From the NCBI GenBank assembly GCA_943788865.1, contig CALSRX010000003.1:112965-176964 (forward strand): a stretch of DNA of 64,000 nucleotides. The letters run 5' to 3'. Position 1 is the stretch's first letter, and every line of letters begins with the position of its first letter. Shown one piece after another: positions 56,487-63,692 of the stretch. A program made the translations under genes and the position numbers. Source of the DNA: an uncultured Polaribacter sp. Lineage in GTDB: Bacteria; Bacteroidota; Bacteroidia; Flavobacteriales; Flavobacteriaceae. The notes under the pieces are model-generated. The model did not search any database. It had not been told where the DNA came from and saw nothing but the letters and a program-made list of their open reading frames with translations.

Positions 56487-57647
56487 TTATAAAGTTCCTC
56501 GATTTGCTTGTTCTCTTTCGATAGATTCGAACAATGCTTTAAAGTTACCAGCCCCAAAACCACGAGCACCCATTCTTTGAATGATTTCAAAAAATAACGT
56601 TGGTCTGTCTTCTACAGGTTTTGTAAAGATCTGTAATAAATACCCTTCTTCATCAGCATCAATCATGATCGATAATTTTTGCAATTCGCCAATATCTTCT
56701 TTCATCATATCGCGATGCTCTCCCAATCTATTTGGAATGTCATCGTAGTAGGCTTGTGGAGGAGGAGGTAAAAACTCAATTCCTCTTGCTTTTAATTGAC
56801 TAACAGTTGTAATGATGTCGTCTGTTGCAACGGCAATATGTTGCACTCCAGAGCCTTCATAAAAATCTAAATACTCTTCAATTTGAGATTTTTTTGCAGC
56901 TTTTGCAGGTTCGTTAATTGGGAATTTAATTCTTCCGTTTCCGTTAGACATTACTTTACTCATCAATGCAGAATATTCTGTATGAATCTGTTTGTCATCA
57001 AACGATAAAAAGTTTTCGAACCCCATAACATCTTCGTACCATTTTACCCAAACATCCATTTGATTCCACCCAACATTTCCAACCATATGGTCAATATATT
57101 TTAAACCAACAGGTGTTGGATTGTAATCGGATTCCCATTTTCTAAAGCCAGGCATAAATGTACCTTTGTAGTTTTTACGTTCTACAAACATATGAACGGT
57201 TTCACCATAGGTATAGATTCCGGCTTTTACAATTTCTCCATGCTCATCGGTTTCAACAGTAGGTTCTAAATACGATTTTGCTCCACGCTTTGTTGTCTCT
57301 TCGTAAGCACTTTTAGCATCATCTACCCAAAGCGCAATTACTTTAACACCGTCTCCATGTTTTACAATATGATCGTTAATTGGCGATTTGCTATTTAATG
57401 GTGTTGTTAATATCAAACGGATCTTGTCTTGCACCAAGACATAACTTACAGAATCTTTTGAACCTGTTTCTAATCCTTTATATGCTAGTGATTGAAAACC
57501 AAAAGCTGTTTTGTAGAAATGGGCGGCTTGCTTTGCATTACCAACATAAAATTCTACATAATCTGTTCCTAATAACGGAAGGAAATCTTGTGCTCCTTCA
57601 AATATTTTTTCTAAACCGTAGTTTACTGATTTTACTTCTTTCGCCAT
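56487..57647 (-). CDS. hppD: 4-hydroxyphenylpyruvate dioxygenase
   Basis: 386 residues, two vicinal-oxygen-chelate domains. Iron ligands are visible: H187 in YIDHMVGN, a His in GVQHIAVATDD (about residue 271), and a Glu in LFFEIIQRMG (about residue 351). It converts 4-hydroxyphenylpyruvate to homogentisate in tyrosine breakdown. It lies 54 nt downstream of hmgA, which acts on its product. Confidence 0.96.
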   Translation of the reverse strand: MAKEVKSVNYGLEKIFEGAQDFLPLLGTDYVEFYVGNAKQAAHFYKTAFGFQSLAYKGLETGSKDSVSYVLVQDKIRLILTTPLNSKSPINDHIVKHGDGVKVIALWVDDAKSAYEETTKRGAKSYLEPTVETDEHGEIVKAGIYTYGETVHMFVERKNYKGTFMPGFRKWESDYNPTPVGLKYIDHMVGNVGWNQMDVWVKWYEDVMGFENFLSFDDKQIHTEYSALMSKVMSNGNGRIKFPINEPAKAAKKSQIEEYLDFYEGSGVQHIAVATDDIITTVSQLKARGIEFLPPPPQAYYDDIPNRLGEHRDMMKEDIGELQKLSIMIDADEEGYLLQIFTKPVEDRPTLFFEIIQRMGARGFGAGNFKALFESIEREQANRGTL

Positions 57648-57701
57648 CTTTGTGATGTTTATTTTTCCTGTAAATACAGGTGTGTTATTTTTGTTCTATT
57701 A

Positions 57702-58859
57702 TTACTCTAACCAAGATTTGAAATAATCTTCATCTGCAATTTTCATTGCTTCTTCTGTCACCATTAAAGGTTTAAAAGTATCTACCATTACAGCCAACTC
57801 TTCTGTTTTTGTTTTGCCAATACTTCTTTCTGCAGCTCCTGGGTGTGGTCCGTGTGGAATTCCAGCTGGATGTAATGAAATATGTCCAGCTTCAATATCG
57901 TTTCTACTCATAAAATCACCATCTACATAATACAATACTTCATCAGCATCTATATTACTATGGTTGTATGGAGCAGGAATTGCATCTGGATGGTAATCAT
58001 ACAAACGCGGTACAAAGCTGCAAATTACAAAGGCATTGGTTTCAAAAGTTTGATGCACTGGTGGTGGTTGGTGAATCCTACCCGTAATAGGTTCGAAATC
58101 GTGAATTGATAAGGCATACGGATAATTAAATCCATCATAACCAACTACATCGAAAGGATGCGTTGCATAGACCATGTCAAAAATTTCATCTTTCTTTTTT
58201 ACTTTAATGATGAAATCTCCTTTTTCGTTATTGGTTTCTAATTCATACGGGCGGCGAATATCTCGCTCACAAAAAGGAGCATGTTCTAATAACTGCCCGA
58301 ACCAGTTTCTATATTGTTTTGGAGTGTATATTGGCGAATGAGATTCTACAATAAACAAACGATTGTCTTCTGTGTCGAAATCTATTTTATAAATAATTCC
58401 TCTTGGAATGATTAAATAATCTCCATATTTAAAATCTAAATTTCCATAGATGGTTCTTAATTTTCCAGTTCCTCTATGGATGAAAATCATTTCATCAGAA
58501 TCTGTATTTTTATAAAAATAATCAGTAGTAGATTTTCTTGGAGCCGCTAATGCGATATGACAATCTGAATTCGTCAACACAATTTTTCTACTTTCTAAAA
58601 AATCATCTTGTGGTGCAACTTGAAAACCTCTTAACCGATAAGACTGAATATTGTTTTCTTTTGCAACTTTAGGTTTTACACTGTATTGATTTTTAATCTC
58701 CTTTACCTGTGTTGGTCTTTGCTCATGATAACTATTGGTAGACATTCCGTCGAACCCAACAGTTCCAAAAAGCTGCTCGTAATATAAATCGCCATTTGCT
58801 TTTCTAAATTGAGTATGGCGTTTTGGTGGTATTTTTCCTAATTGATGATAAAAGGGCAT
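57702..58859 (-). CDS. hmgA: Homogentisate 1,2-dioxygenase
   Basis: 385 residues, a cupin-fold ring-opening enzyme. Iron ligands are visible: His and Glu in PYNHSNIDADEVLYY (about residues 287-301) and His in GIPHGPHPG (about residues 322-330). Also seen is HPFDVVGYDGFNYPYALSIHDFEP. It converts homogentisate to maleylacetoacetate. First gene of hmgA-hppD-TDO. The downstream isomerase and fumarylacetoacetase genes are not in the window. Confidence 0.95.
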   Translation of the reverse strand: MPFYHQLGKIPPKRHTQFRKANGDLYYEQLFGTVGFDGMSTNSYHEQRPTQVKEIKNQYSVKPKVAKENNIQSYRLRGFQVAPQDDFLESRKIVLTNSDCHIALAAPRKSTTDYFYKNTDSDEMIFIHRGTGKLRTIYGNLDFKYGDYLIIPRGIIYKIDFDTEDNRLFIVESHSPIYTPKQYRNWFGQLLEHAPFCERDIRRPYELETNNEKGDFIIKVKKKDEIFDMVYATHPFDVVGYDGFNYPYALSIHDFEPITGRIHQPPPVHQTFETNAFVICSFVPRLYDYHPDAIPAPYNHSNIDADEVLYYVDGDFMSRNDIEAGHISLHPAGIPHGPHPGAAERSIGKTKTEELAVMVDTFKPLMVTEEAMKIADEDYFKSWLE

Positions 58860-58873
58860 AATTTTTTGAATTT

Positions 58874-58951
58874 GTTATTCCTATGAAAACAGGAATCTTG
58901 TTAGTAATTGTTTCATTCTTAAATGAGATTCTGCATCAAGTGCAGAATGTC
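58874..58951. repeat. Composite dispersed repeat, copy 2 (two hairpins)
   Basis: Module A: TTATTCCTATGAAAACAGGA with arms ATTCCT/AGGAAT. Module B: ATTCTGCATCAAGTGCAGAAT. A 26-nt spacer separates them. Relative to copy 1 (26627-26701, opposite strand), both modules keep order and orientation, but module A has decayed at several loop-flanking bases. It occupies the upstream region of hmgA, which is otherwise without features. Confidence 0.7.
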
Positions 58952-59049
58952 AGAACTGAATCAATCATTCAGGATTGCGTTTTATCAAAAACTTTAAGTG
59001 TGCTAGTAAGTTTGCATACATATTTAGAGCTTTTTAGTTGCTTGCTCTA

Positions 59050-59057
59050 CAAATATA
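59050..59057 (-). promoter_or_regulatory. Candidate -7 promoter element upstream of hmgA
   Basis: The minus strand reads TATATTTG, an exact TAnnTTTG match, 20 nt past the ferredoxin stop. If used, the hmgA mRNA would carry a ~180-nt leader containing the composite repeat. Confidence 0.3.
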
Positions 59058-59076
59058 CAGAAAGTTTTAGTGATTT

Positions 59077-59406
59077 TTAACTTTCAGGAGCGAGTTCTAC
59101 TTCTAATCCGTTAAGATCTTGGGTAATCGGAATTTGACAACCTAATCGGCTATTGTCTTTTACATGAAAAGCTTCAGCTAACATCATGTCTTCATCAATG
59201 CCCATTTCTGGTAGTTCATGATCAGATTTAACATAGCATTGACAAGATGCACACATGGCCATGCCTCCACAAACACCAATAGTTCCTTCAGGTGCCAACT
59301 CGTAAGAACGAATAACTTCCATTAAGTTCATTGCCATATCAGTTGGAGCTTCAATTTTGTGTAAAACTCCCTCTCTGTCGGTAATTTTTATGGTGATGTC
59401 TTTCAT
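59077..59406 (-). CDS. fdx: [2Fe-2S] ferredoxin, adrenodoxin type
   Basis: 109 residues. The cluster ligands are C46, C52 and C55 (C-x5-C-x2-C in VCGGMAMCASC) and C90 in SRLGCQIP, with the adrenodoxin-like ending. Acidic, soluble, a one-electron carrier. The nearest candidate reductase is the FAD enzyme at 59821-60876, separated only by a four-helix-bundle gene. Nfu and Mrp follow further upstream. Together they suggest a role in Fe-S assembly, the acyl-ACP desaturase, or both. Confidence 0.94.
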   Translation of the reverse strand: MKDITIKITDREGVLHKIEAPTDMAMNLMEVIRSYELAPEGTIGVCGGMAMCASCQCYVKSDHELPEMGIDEDMMLAEAFHVKDNSRLGCQIPITQDLNGLEVELAPES

Positions 59407-59408
59407 AG

Positions 59409-59427
59409 GAATTAGAGATTAGTAGTT
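59409..59427 (+). repeat. Left inverted-repeat arm flanking the four-helix-bundle gene
   Basis: The arm GAATTAGAGATTAGTAGTT is the imperfect reverse complement of the arm at 59809-59827 (15 of 19 positions match, including an unbroken 9-bp TTAGTAGTT). It lies between the ferredoxin start and the four-helix-bundle gene stop. Confidence 0.5.
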
Positions 59428-59442
59428 GGGGATTATTCCAAT

Positions 59443-59790
59443 TTAATTTAACGATTTTATTAACCCGAAAATCATTCTTGCTATTTCATTAGAATTGTCA
59501 ATTAATTTTTTGGCAGATACTTCTGAAATAAAATTTAACCTTATTGCTAAATATAACATAGAACGAACCTCACTATTTGAAGCTAAGGAAATATAAAGAA
59601 ACCTTTTAAAATCTGAATTAGAACTTCTGTCAAAACCTTCAGCAATATTATTGGAAATAGAAATTGAAGCTCTTTTTATTTGATCATTAAAAGAAAAGTC
59701 TTTGTTGTTTTTAAATTCACTGTAAATGGCAACTGAAAAATCTTGGGCTTTTTGCCAAACAATAAGGTCTTCAAATTTTTGTATTGCCAT
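59443..59790 (-). CDS. Four-helix-bundle protein, S23/23S rRNA intervening-sequence type
   Basis: 115 residues. FEDLIVWQKAQDFSVAIY at the N-terminus, QIKRASISISNNIAEGFDRSS in the middle and RSMLYLAIRL are the family marks. Such proteins were first found inside 23S rRNA intervening sequences and as accessory proteins of diversity-generating retroelements, but many Bacteroidota carry scattered solo copies of unknown function. No reverse transcriptase or rRNA is nearby. It sits between the ferredoxin and reductase genes and is bounded by inverted repeats, so it looks like a later insertion into the operon. Confidence 0.9.
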   Translation of the reverse strand: MAIQKFEDLIVWQKAQDFSVAIYSEFKNNKDFSFNDQIKRASISISNNIAEGFDRSSNSDFKRFLYISLASNSEVRSMLYLAIRLNFISEVSAKKLIDNSNEIARMIFGLIKSLN

Positions 59791-59808
59791 AACTAACTGC
59801 TAATTCCT

Positions 59809-59827
59809 AACTACTAAGTACTAATTT
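59809..59827 (+). repeat. Right inverted-repeat arm flanking the four-helix-bundle gene
   Basis: The arm AACTACTAAGTACTAATTT pairs with 59409-59427. It overlaps the reductase stop codon (59821-59823) and is preceded by a related stretch AACTAACTGCTAATTCCTAA, giving short tandem ACTAA-type units. Confidence 0.5.
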
Positions 59828-60876
59828 ATTTTCTTAACAACCGCTTTTGGAGCTTCTTTACGTGTTCCATCAAAACCATCAACACCACCAACTGTAGTAT
59901 ATTTCATTACATACTTTTTGTCTGGAAAAATACGTTGAAAAGCACTTTGACACATTAAAGTAGCTTCATGAAATCCGCATAAAATTAACTTCAGTTTACC
60001 TGGATAGGTGTTAACATCTCCAATAGCATATATTCCTGGAATGTTGGTTTGATAATCTAGCGCATTATTTACCTTAATGGCATTTTTCTCTATTTCTAAT
60101 CCCCAATTTGCAATAGGCCCTAGTTTTGGTGCCAATCCAAAAAGCGGAATAAAATGATCGGTTTCTAAAATGTACTCATCTTCATTATTTTTAGAAATAA
60201 CAACTCCTGTAATATGGTTGTCTCCTACAACTCCTGTGATTTCTGCAGGAGTAATTAAATTAATTTTTCCAGCATCTTTTAATTCTTGTACTTTTTCAAC
60301 AGAATCCAAAGCGCCTCTAAATTCATTTCTTCTATGAACTAAGGTTACAGATTTAGCAATAGCTGTTAAAAAAATAGACCAGTCTAATGCAGAATCTCCA
60401 CCACCTGCAATGACCACATTTTTATCTCTATATAACTCTGGTTCACGAATCATATATTCTACTCCTTTATCTTCGAAGTTTGCAATGTTTGGAATCGGCG
60501 GTTTTCTTGGTTCAAAACTACCTAAACCACCTGCAATTGCTACAATTGGTGCTTTGTGTTTTGTACCTTTATTGGTGGTAACAATAAAACTCCCGTCTTC
60601 TTGTTTTTCTATAGTTTCAGCTCGCTCTCCTAAAGTAAAACCAGGTTCAAACTGTTTACACTGTTCTAATAAATTTGTAGTTAAATCTCCAGCCAAAATC
60701 TCTGGAAATCCAGGAATGTCATAGATTGGTTTTTTAGGATAAATTTCTGAACATTGACCACCAGCTTGTGGCAATGCGTCAATTAAATGACATCTTAGTT
60801 TTAACAATCCTGCTTCAAAAACGGTAAACAATCCGGTTGGGCCTGCACCAATAATTAATATATCTGTTGTAATCAT
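59821..60876 (-). CDS. Ferredoxin--NADP+ reductase, thioredoxin-reductase-like type
   Basis: 351 residues. The FAD motif GAGPTGLFTVFEAG starts at residue 9, and LPQAGGQCSEIYP and a second Rossmann motif VVIAGGGDSALDWSI (about residue 158) are visible. The redox CxxC of thioredoxin reductase is absent, as in the YumC-type ferredoxin-NADP reductases. The nearby [2Fe-2S] ferredoxin is a plausible partner. It lies 62 nt after the Nfu gene stop in the same direction. Confidence 0.9.
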   Translation of the reverse strand: MITTDILIIGAGPTGLFTVFEAGLLKLRCHLIDALPQAGGQCSEIYPKKPIYDIPGFPEILAGDLTTNLLEQCKQFEPGFTLGERAETIEKQEDGSFIVTTNKGTKHKAPIVAIAGGLGSFEPRKPPIPNIANFEDKGVEYMIREPELYRDKNVVIAGGGDSALDWSIFLTAIAKSVTLVHRRNEFRGALDSVEKVQELKDAGKINLITPAEITGVVGDNHITGVVISKNNEDEYILETDHFIPLFGLAPKLGPIANWGLEIEKNAIKVNNALDYQTNIPGIYAIGDVNTYPGKLKLILCGFHEATLMCQSAFQRIFPDKKYVMKYTTVGGVDGFDGTRKEAPKAVVKKIN

Positions 60877-60938
60877 TACTTAAAAAAAATCGTGTAAAAA
60901 TAACGCTTGTAAAATTTTAAAAAACTGATTTTTATCAG

Positions 60939-61175
60939 CTAGTCTACATTCACTACTTTTTCAATTTGTGGAGCATATTTTTTAATGGTTGCTTCAACAC
61001 CATTCTTTAATGTCATTTGATTTACAGAACACCCATTACAAGCACCTTCTAACTGTACTTTTACAGTTGTATCTTCTATAGATAATAGCTTTATGTTTCC
61101 GCCATCACTTAATAAAAAAGGGCGAATTTCTTCTAAAGCTTTTTCAACATTAGCAAGCGTTTCTTGTACTGTCAT
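60939..61175 (-). CDS. NifU C-terminal domain (Nfu) iron-sulfur carrier
   Basis: 78 residues, a single Nfu domain. The cluster-binding CxxC is C46/C49 in GACNGCSVNQMTL, and the N-terminal IRPFLLSDGGNIKLL is conserved. It carries [4Fe-4S] clusters to target enzymes. It starts 5 nt after mrp, so the two are coupled. Confidence 0.94.
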   Translation of the reverse strand: MTVQETLANVEKALEEIRPFLLSDGGNIKLLSIEDTTVKVQLEGACNGCSVNQMTLKNGVEATIKKYAPQIEKVVNVD

Positions 61176-61180
61176 AACTT

Positions 61181-62311
61181 TTATTTTGTGCTACAACCAC
61201 TCATTGTTGTTATTCTAACAATTTCTGTTGGCGGTAAATTTTCGTTTCGTTTTACTAATTGGGATAGCATTTCTTTAGTGGTGTCAGAAAAAGCTTTTTC
61301 TAAAGGTGTGTTTGTTTGTAATGCCACAGGATGACCAACATCACCAGCTTCTCGAATACTTTGCACTAAAGGAATTTCACCTAAAAATTGAGTATTGATG
61401 TCTTCTGCTAAATTTTTTGCTCCACCATTTCCAAAAATATAATATTTGTTGTTTGGTAATTCTTCAGGTGTAAAATAGGCCATGTTTTCAATAATTCCCA
61501 ACACAGGCACATTGATGCTTTCTTGTTGAAACATTGCAACTCCTTTTTTAGCATCTGCTAAAGCAATATTTTGTGGTGTACTTACAATCATTGCACCATT
61601 GATTGGTAAGGCTTGTACAATTGACAAATGTACATCTCCAGTTCCTGGAGGTAAATCAATCAATAAAAAATCCAATTCACCCCAATTAGCATCAAAAATC
61701 AATTGATTTAAAGCTTTTGAAGCCATTGGTCCACGCCAAATTACCGCTTGATCTGGATTTGTAAAAAATCCTAAAGACAATAATTTTACCCCATAATTTT
61801 CAACGGGTTTCATTTTAGAACGACCATTTACATTTACAGATAATGGTTTTTCTTTTTCCACATCAAACATCAAATGCATTGAAGGCCCGTAAACATCCGC
61901 GTCTAAAACGCCGACACTAAATCCCATTTTTGCTAATGTAATAGCAGTATTTGCTGTAATGGTAGATTTACCAACGCCACCTTTTCCGGAAGCAACAGCA
62001 ATGATATTTTTAATATTCGGAATTTCCTTTCCTTTGATTTGATTTGGATTTTCTTTCTTAGGAACTACAGCTTTTACATTTACTTTTACCATCACATCTT
62101 CACTAACTTTTAAGCGAAGGGTATTGATAATTTCACTTTCAACTCTTTTTTTAGCTTGTAAAGACGGATTGCTAATGGTAACATCAACAATTATTTCGTT
62201 GCCAAAAGTTACAACGTTTGTAATATTTTCATTTTCAACTAAGCTTTTACCTTCTCCAGGTGCAGTGATAGTTTCTAATGCCTTGTATATATCTTGCTTT
62301 TTAAAGCTCAT
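61181..62311 (-). CDS. Mrp/ApbC family iron-sulfur cluster carrier ATPase
   Basis: 376 residues. An N-terminal MIP18/DUF59 domain (about 1-85) precedes the P-loop ATPase: deviant Walker A ASGKGGVGKST (about residue 107), LLIDLPPGTGDVHL, and GIIENMAYF. The ApbC CxxC near the C-terminal third is not seen in its usual place. The C-terminus ends SGCSTK. It delivers Fe-S clusters. The neighbouring Nfu (5-nt gap) and ferredoxin/reductase genes fit that role. Confidence 0.93.
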   Translation of the reverse strand: MSFKKQDIYKALETITAPGEGKSLVENENITNVVTFGNEIIVDVTISNPSLQAKKRVESEIINTLRLKVSEDVMVKVNVKAVVPKKENPNQIKGKEIPNIKNIIAVASGKGGVGKSTITANTAITLAKMGFSVGVLDADVYGPSMHLMFDVEKEKPLSVNVNGRSKMKPVENYGVKLLSLGFFTNPDQAVIWRGPMASKALNQLIFDANWGELDFLLIDLPPGTGDVHLSIVQALPINGAMIVSTPQNIALADAKKGVAMFQQESINVPVLGIIENMAYFTPEELPNNKYYIFGNGGAKNLAEDINTQFLGEIPLVQSIREAGDVGHPVALQTNTPLEKAFSDTTKEMLSQLVKRNENLPPTEIVRITTMSGCSTK

Positions 62312-62415
62312 CTTGCGATTTTAATTAGGATTAATTCTAAACTACAAATATAGTGTATAGAGTTTAGATAATAAAGAAGTTATAGTTTGTTTATCGATGG
62401 ATAGATAAGTTGAAT

Positions 62416-62751
62416 TTATGACAACTCTTCACTCGGATTCCAAAACACATTTTGAAAATCTTGAATTTGATTATCGACAACAACAATCCCTTCACTTTCT
62501 AGTAATTGTTGCATTAAGTTTGTGCCATCAAAATGATGTTTTCCTGTAAGTAATCCTTTTCTATTAACAACTCTATGTGCAGGAACTTCTTCTTTTTGAT
62601 TGTGAGAATTGTTCATTGCCCAGCCAACCATTCTTGCAGAACGCGCTGCGCCAAGATAAGTGGCAATGGCCCCATAACTTGTAACTCTTCCGTATGGAAT
62701 TAATCGAGCAATTTTGTATACGTTGTCAAAAAAATTATCTGAAGAACTCAT
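62416..62751 (-). CDS. Alkyltransferase-like protein (MGMT family without acceptor Cys)
   Basis: 111 residues: only the C-terminal DNA-binding domain of O6-alkylguanine transferases. IPYGRVTSYGAIATYLGAARSARMVGWAM is conserved, but the acceptor motif PCHRV reads PAHRV (residues 57-61), so the cysteine is replaced by Ala. In known ATL proteins it is Trp or Ala, and they flag O6-alkylguanine for nucleotide excision repair. It lies 6 nt after trmB in the same direction. Confidence 0.92.
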   Translation of the reverse strand: MSSSDNFFDNVYKIARLIPYGRVTSYGAIATYLGAARSARMVGWAMNNSHNQKEEVPAHRVVNRKGLLTGKHHFDGTNLMQQLLESEGIVVVDNQIQDFQNVFWNPSEELS

Positions 62752-62757
62752 TTAGAA

Positions 62758-63432
62758 TTAGTTGTATTTAATTCTAAATTTAATAAAAGTGATGGGTTTT
62801 CCTTTTTCTAAATACTGTTTTTCGTAAAAGGTTTGCGTTCCAATTACTTCTTCTGGAGAATAGGTGTTTTTATACACATCGTGATTTGCATGCAGTATTT
62901 CATGTCCTTCACCATGCAATAATCCTAAGGTATAACCGTGCATAAACTCACTATCAGTTTTTAAATTTACCACACCATTTTCTTTTAAAATATGATGGTA
63001 CTTTTTTAAGAAGTCTGTATTGGTTAAGCGATGTTTTGTGCGTTTGTATTTAATTTGTGGATCTGGAAAGGTAATCCAAATTTCATCAACTTCATTTTCT
63101 GCAAATAGTTCGTTAATCAATTCTATTTGAGTTCTAATAAAGCCAACATTTGTTAAGTTTTCTTCTAAAGCCGTTTTTGCACCACGCCAAAAGCGAGCAC
63201 CTTTAATATCAATTCCGATAAAATTTTTGTCAGAATTTTTTTGTGCAAGTGCAATGGTGTATTCTCCTTTGCCACAACCAAGCTCTAAAACAATTGGGTT
63301 GTTGTTTTTGAAAAAAATATTCCATTTACCCTTAAGAGAAAAACCATTTAGTATTTCTTCTCTTTTTGGCTGAACAACATTAGAAAACGTTTCGTTTTCA
63401 TGAAAACGTTTTAATTTGTTTTTGCTTCCCAA
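62758..63432 (-). CDS. trmB: tRNA (guanine(46)-N7)-methyltransferase
   Basis: 224 residues, a SAM-dependent methyltransferase. VLELGCGKGEYTIALA (motif I, about residue 48), FIGIDIKGARFWRGA, and ITFPDPQIKYKRTKHRLTN with the catalytic Asp match TrmB. It methylates G46 of the tRNA variable loop. It lies 9 nt after a 69-residue membrane protein gene and 6 nt before the alkyltransferase-like gene. Confidence 0.95.
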   Translation of the reverse strand: MGSKNKLKRFHENETFSNVVQPKREEILNGFSLKGKWNIFFKNNNPIVLELGCGKGEYTIALAQKNSDKNFIGIDIKGARFWRGAKTALEENLTNVGFIRTQIELINELFAENEVDEIWITFPDPQIKYKRTKHRLTNTDFLKKYHHILKENGVVNLKTDSEFMHGYTLGLLHGEGHEILHANHDVYKNTYSPEEVIGTQTFYEKQYLEKGKPITFIKFRIKYN

Positions 63433-63441
63433 AGTAAAATG

Positions 63442-63651
63442 TTATTCTGCAGAATCTTCGATTCCTTCTCTTTTGAAGCGTGCAGATTCTTTCATCCAGT
63501 ATGCAAATAATACTAATAATACAACTAAAAACATCCAGTTTACTACATTTGAAACCCACCAGCTTAAATCACTTAAACGTAATGCTTGAAAAGGACCAAA
63601 AGCCCAGGTAAAAAAATCACCAATTAATCTAAAAATATTGCTTGCTATCAT
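63442..63651 (-). CDS. Small flavobacterial membrane protein (DUF6341-like)
   Basis: 69 residues. One clear membrane helix (about 37-54, NWMFLVVLLVLFAYWM) follows an amphipathic Trp/Phe-rich N-terminal half (FFTWAFGPFQALRLSDLSWWVSN), and the tail is acidic. The name is recalled from flavobacterial annotations and is not verified. Function unknown. It heads the trmB-ATL unit and diverges from the partial membrane protein gene at 63693. Confidence 0.8.
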   Translation of the reverse strand: MIASNIFRLIGDFFTWAFGPFQALRLSDLSWWVSNVVNWMFLVVLLVLFAYWMKESARFKREGIEDSAE

Positions 63652-63692
63652 AACTTAAGTATCTTTACGTTGCAAAAATATAAAAACTAATT

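Noticed and set aside
59443..59790. Diversity-generating retroelement accessory gene
   Set aside because: No reverse transcriptase, template repeat or variable target gene lies nearby; only the four-helix-bundle family is shared.
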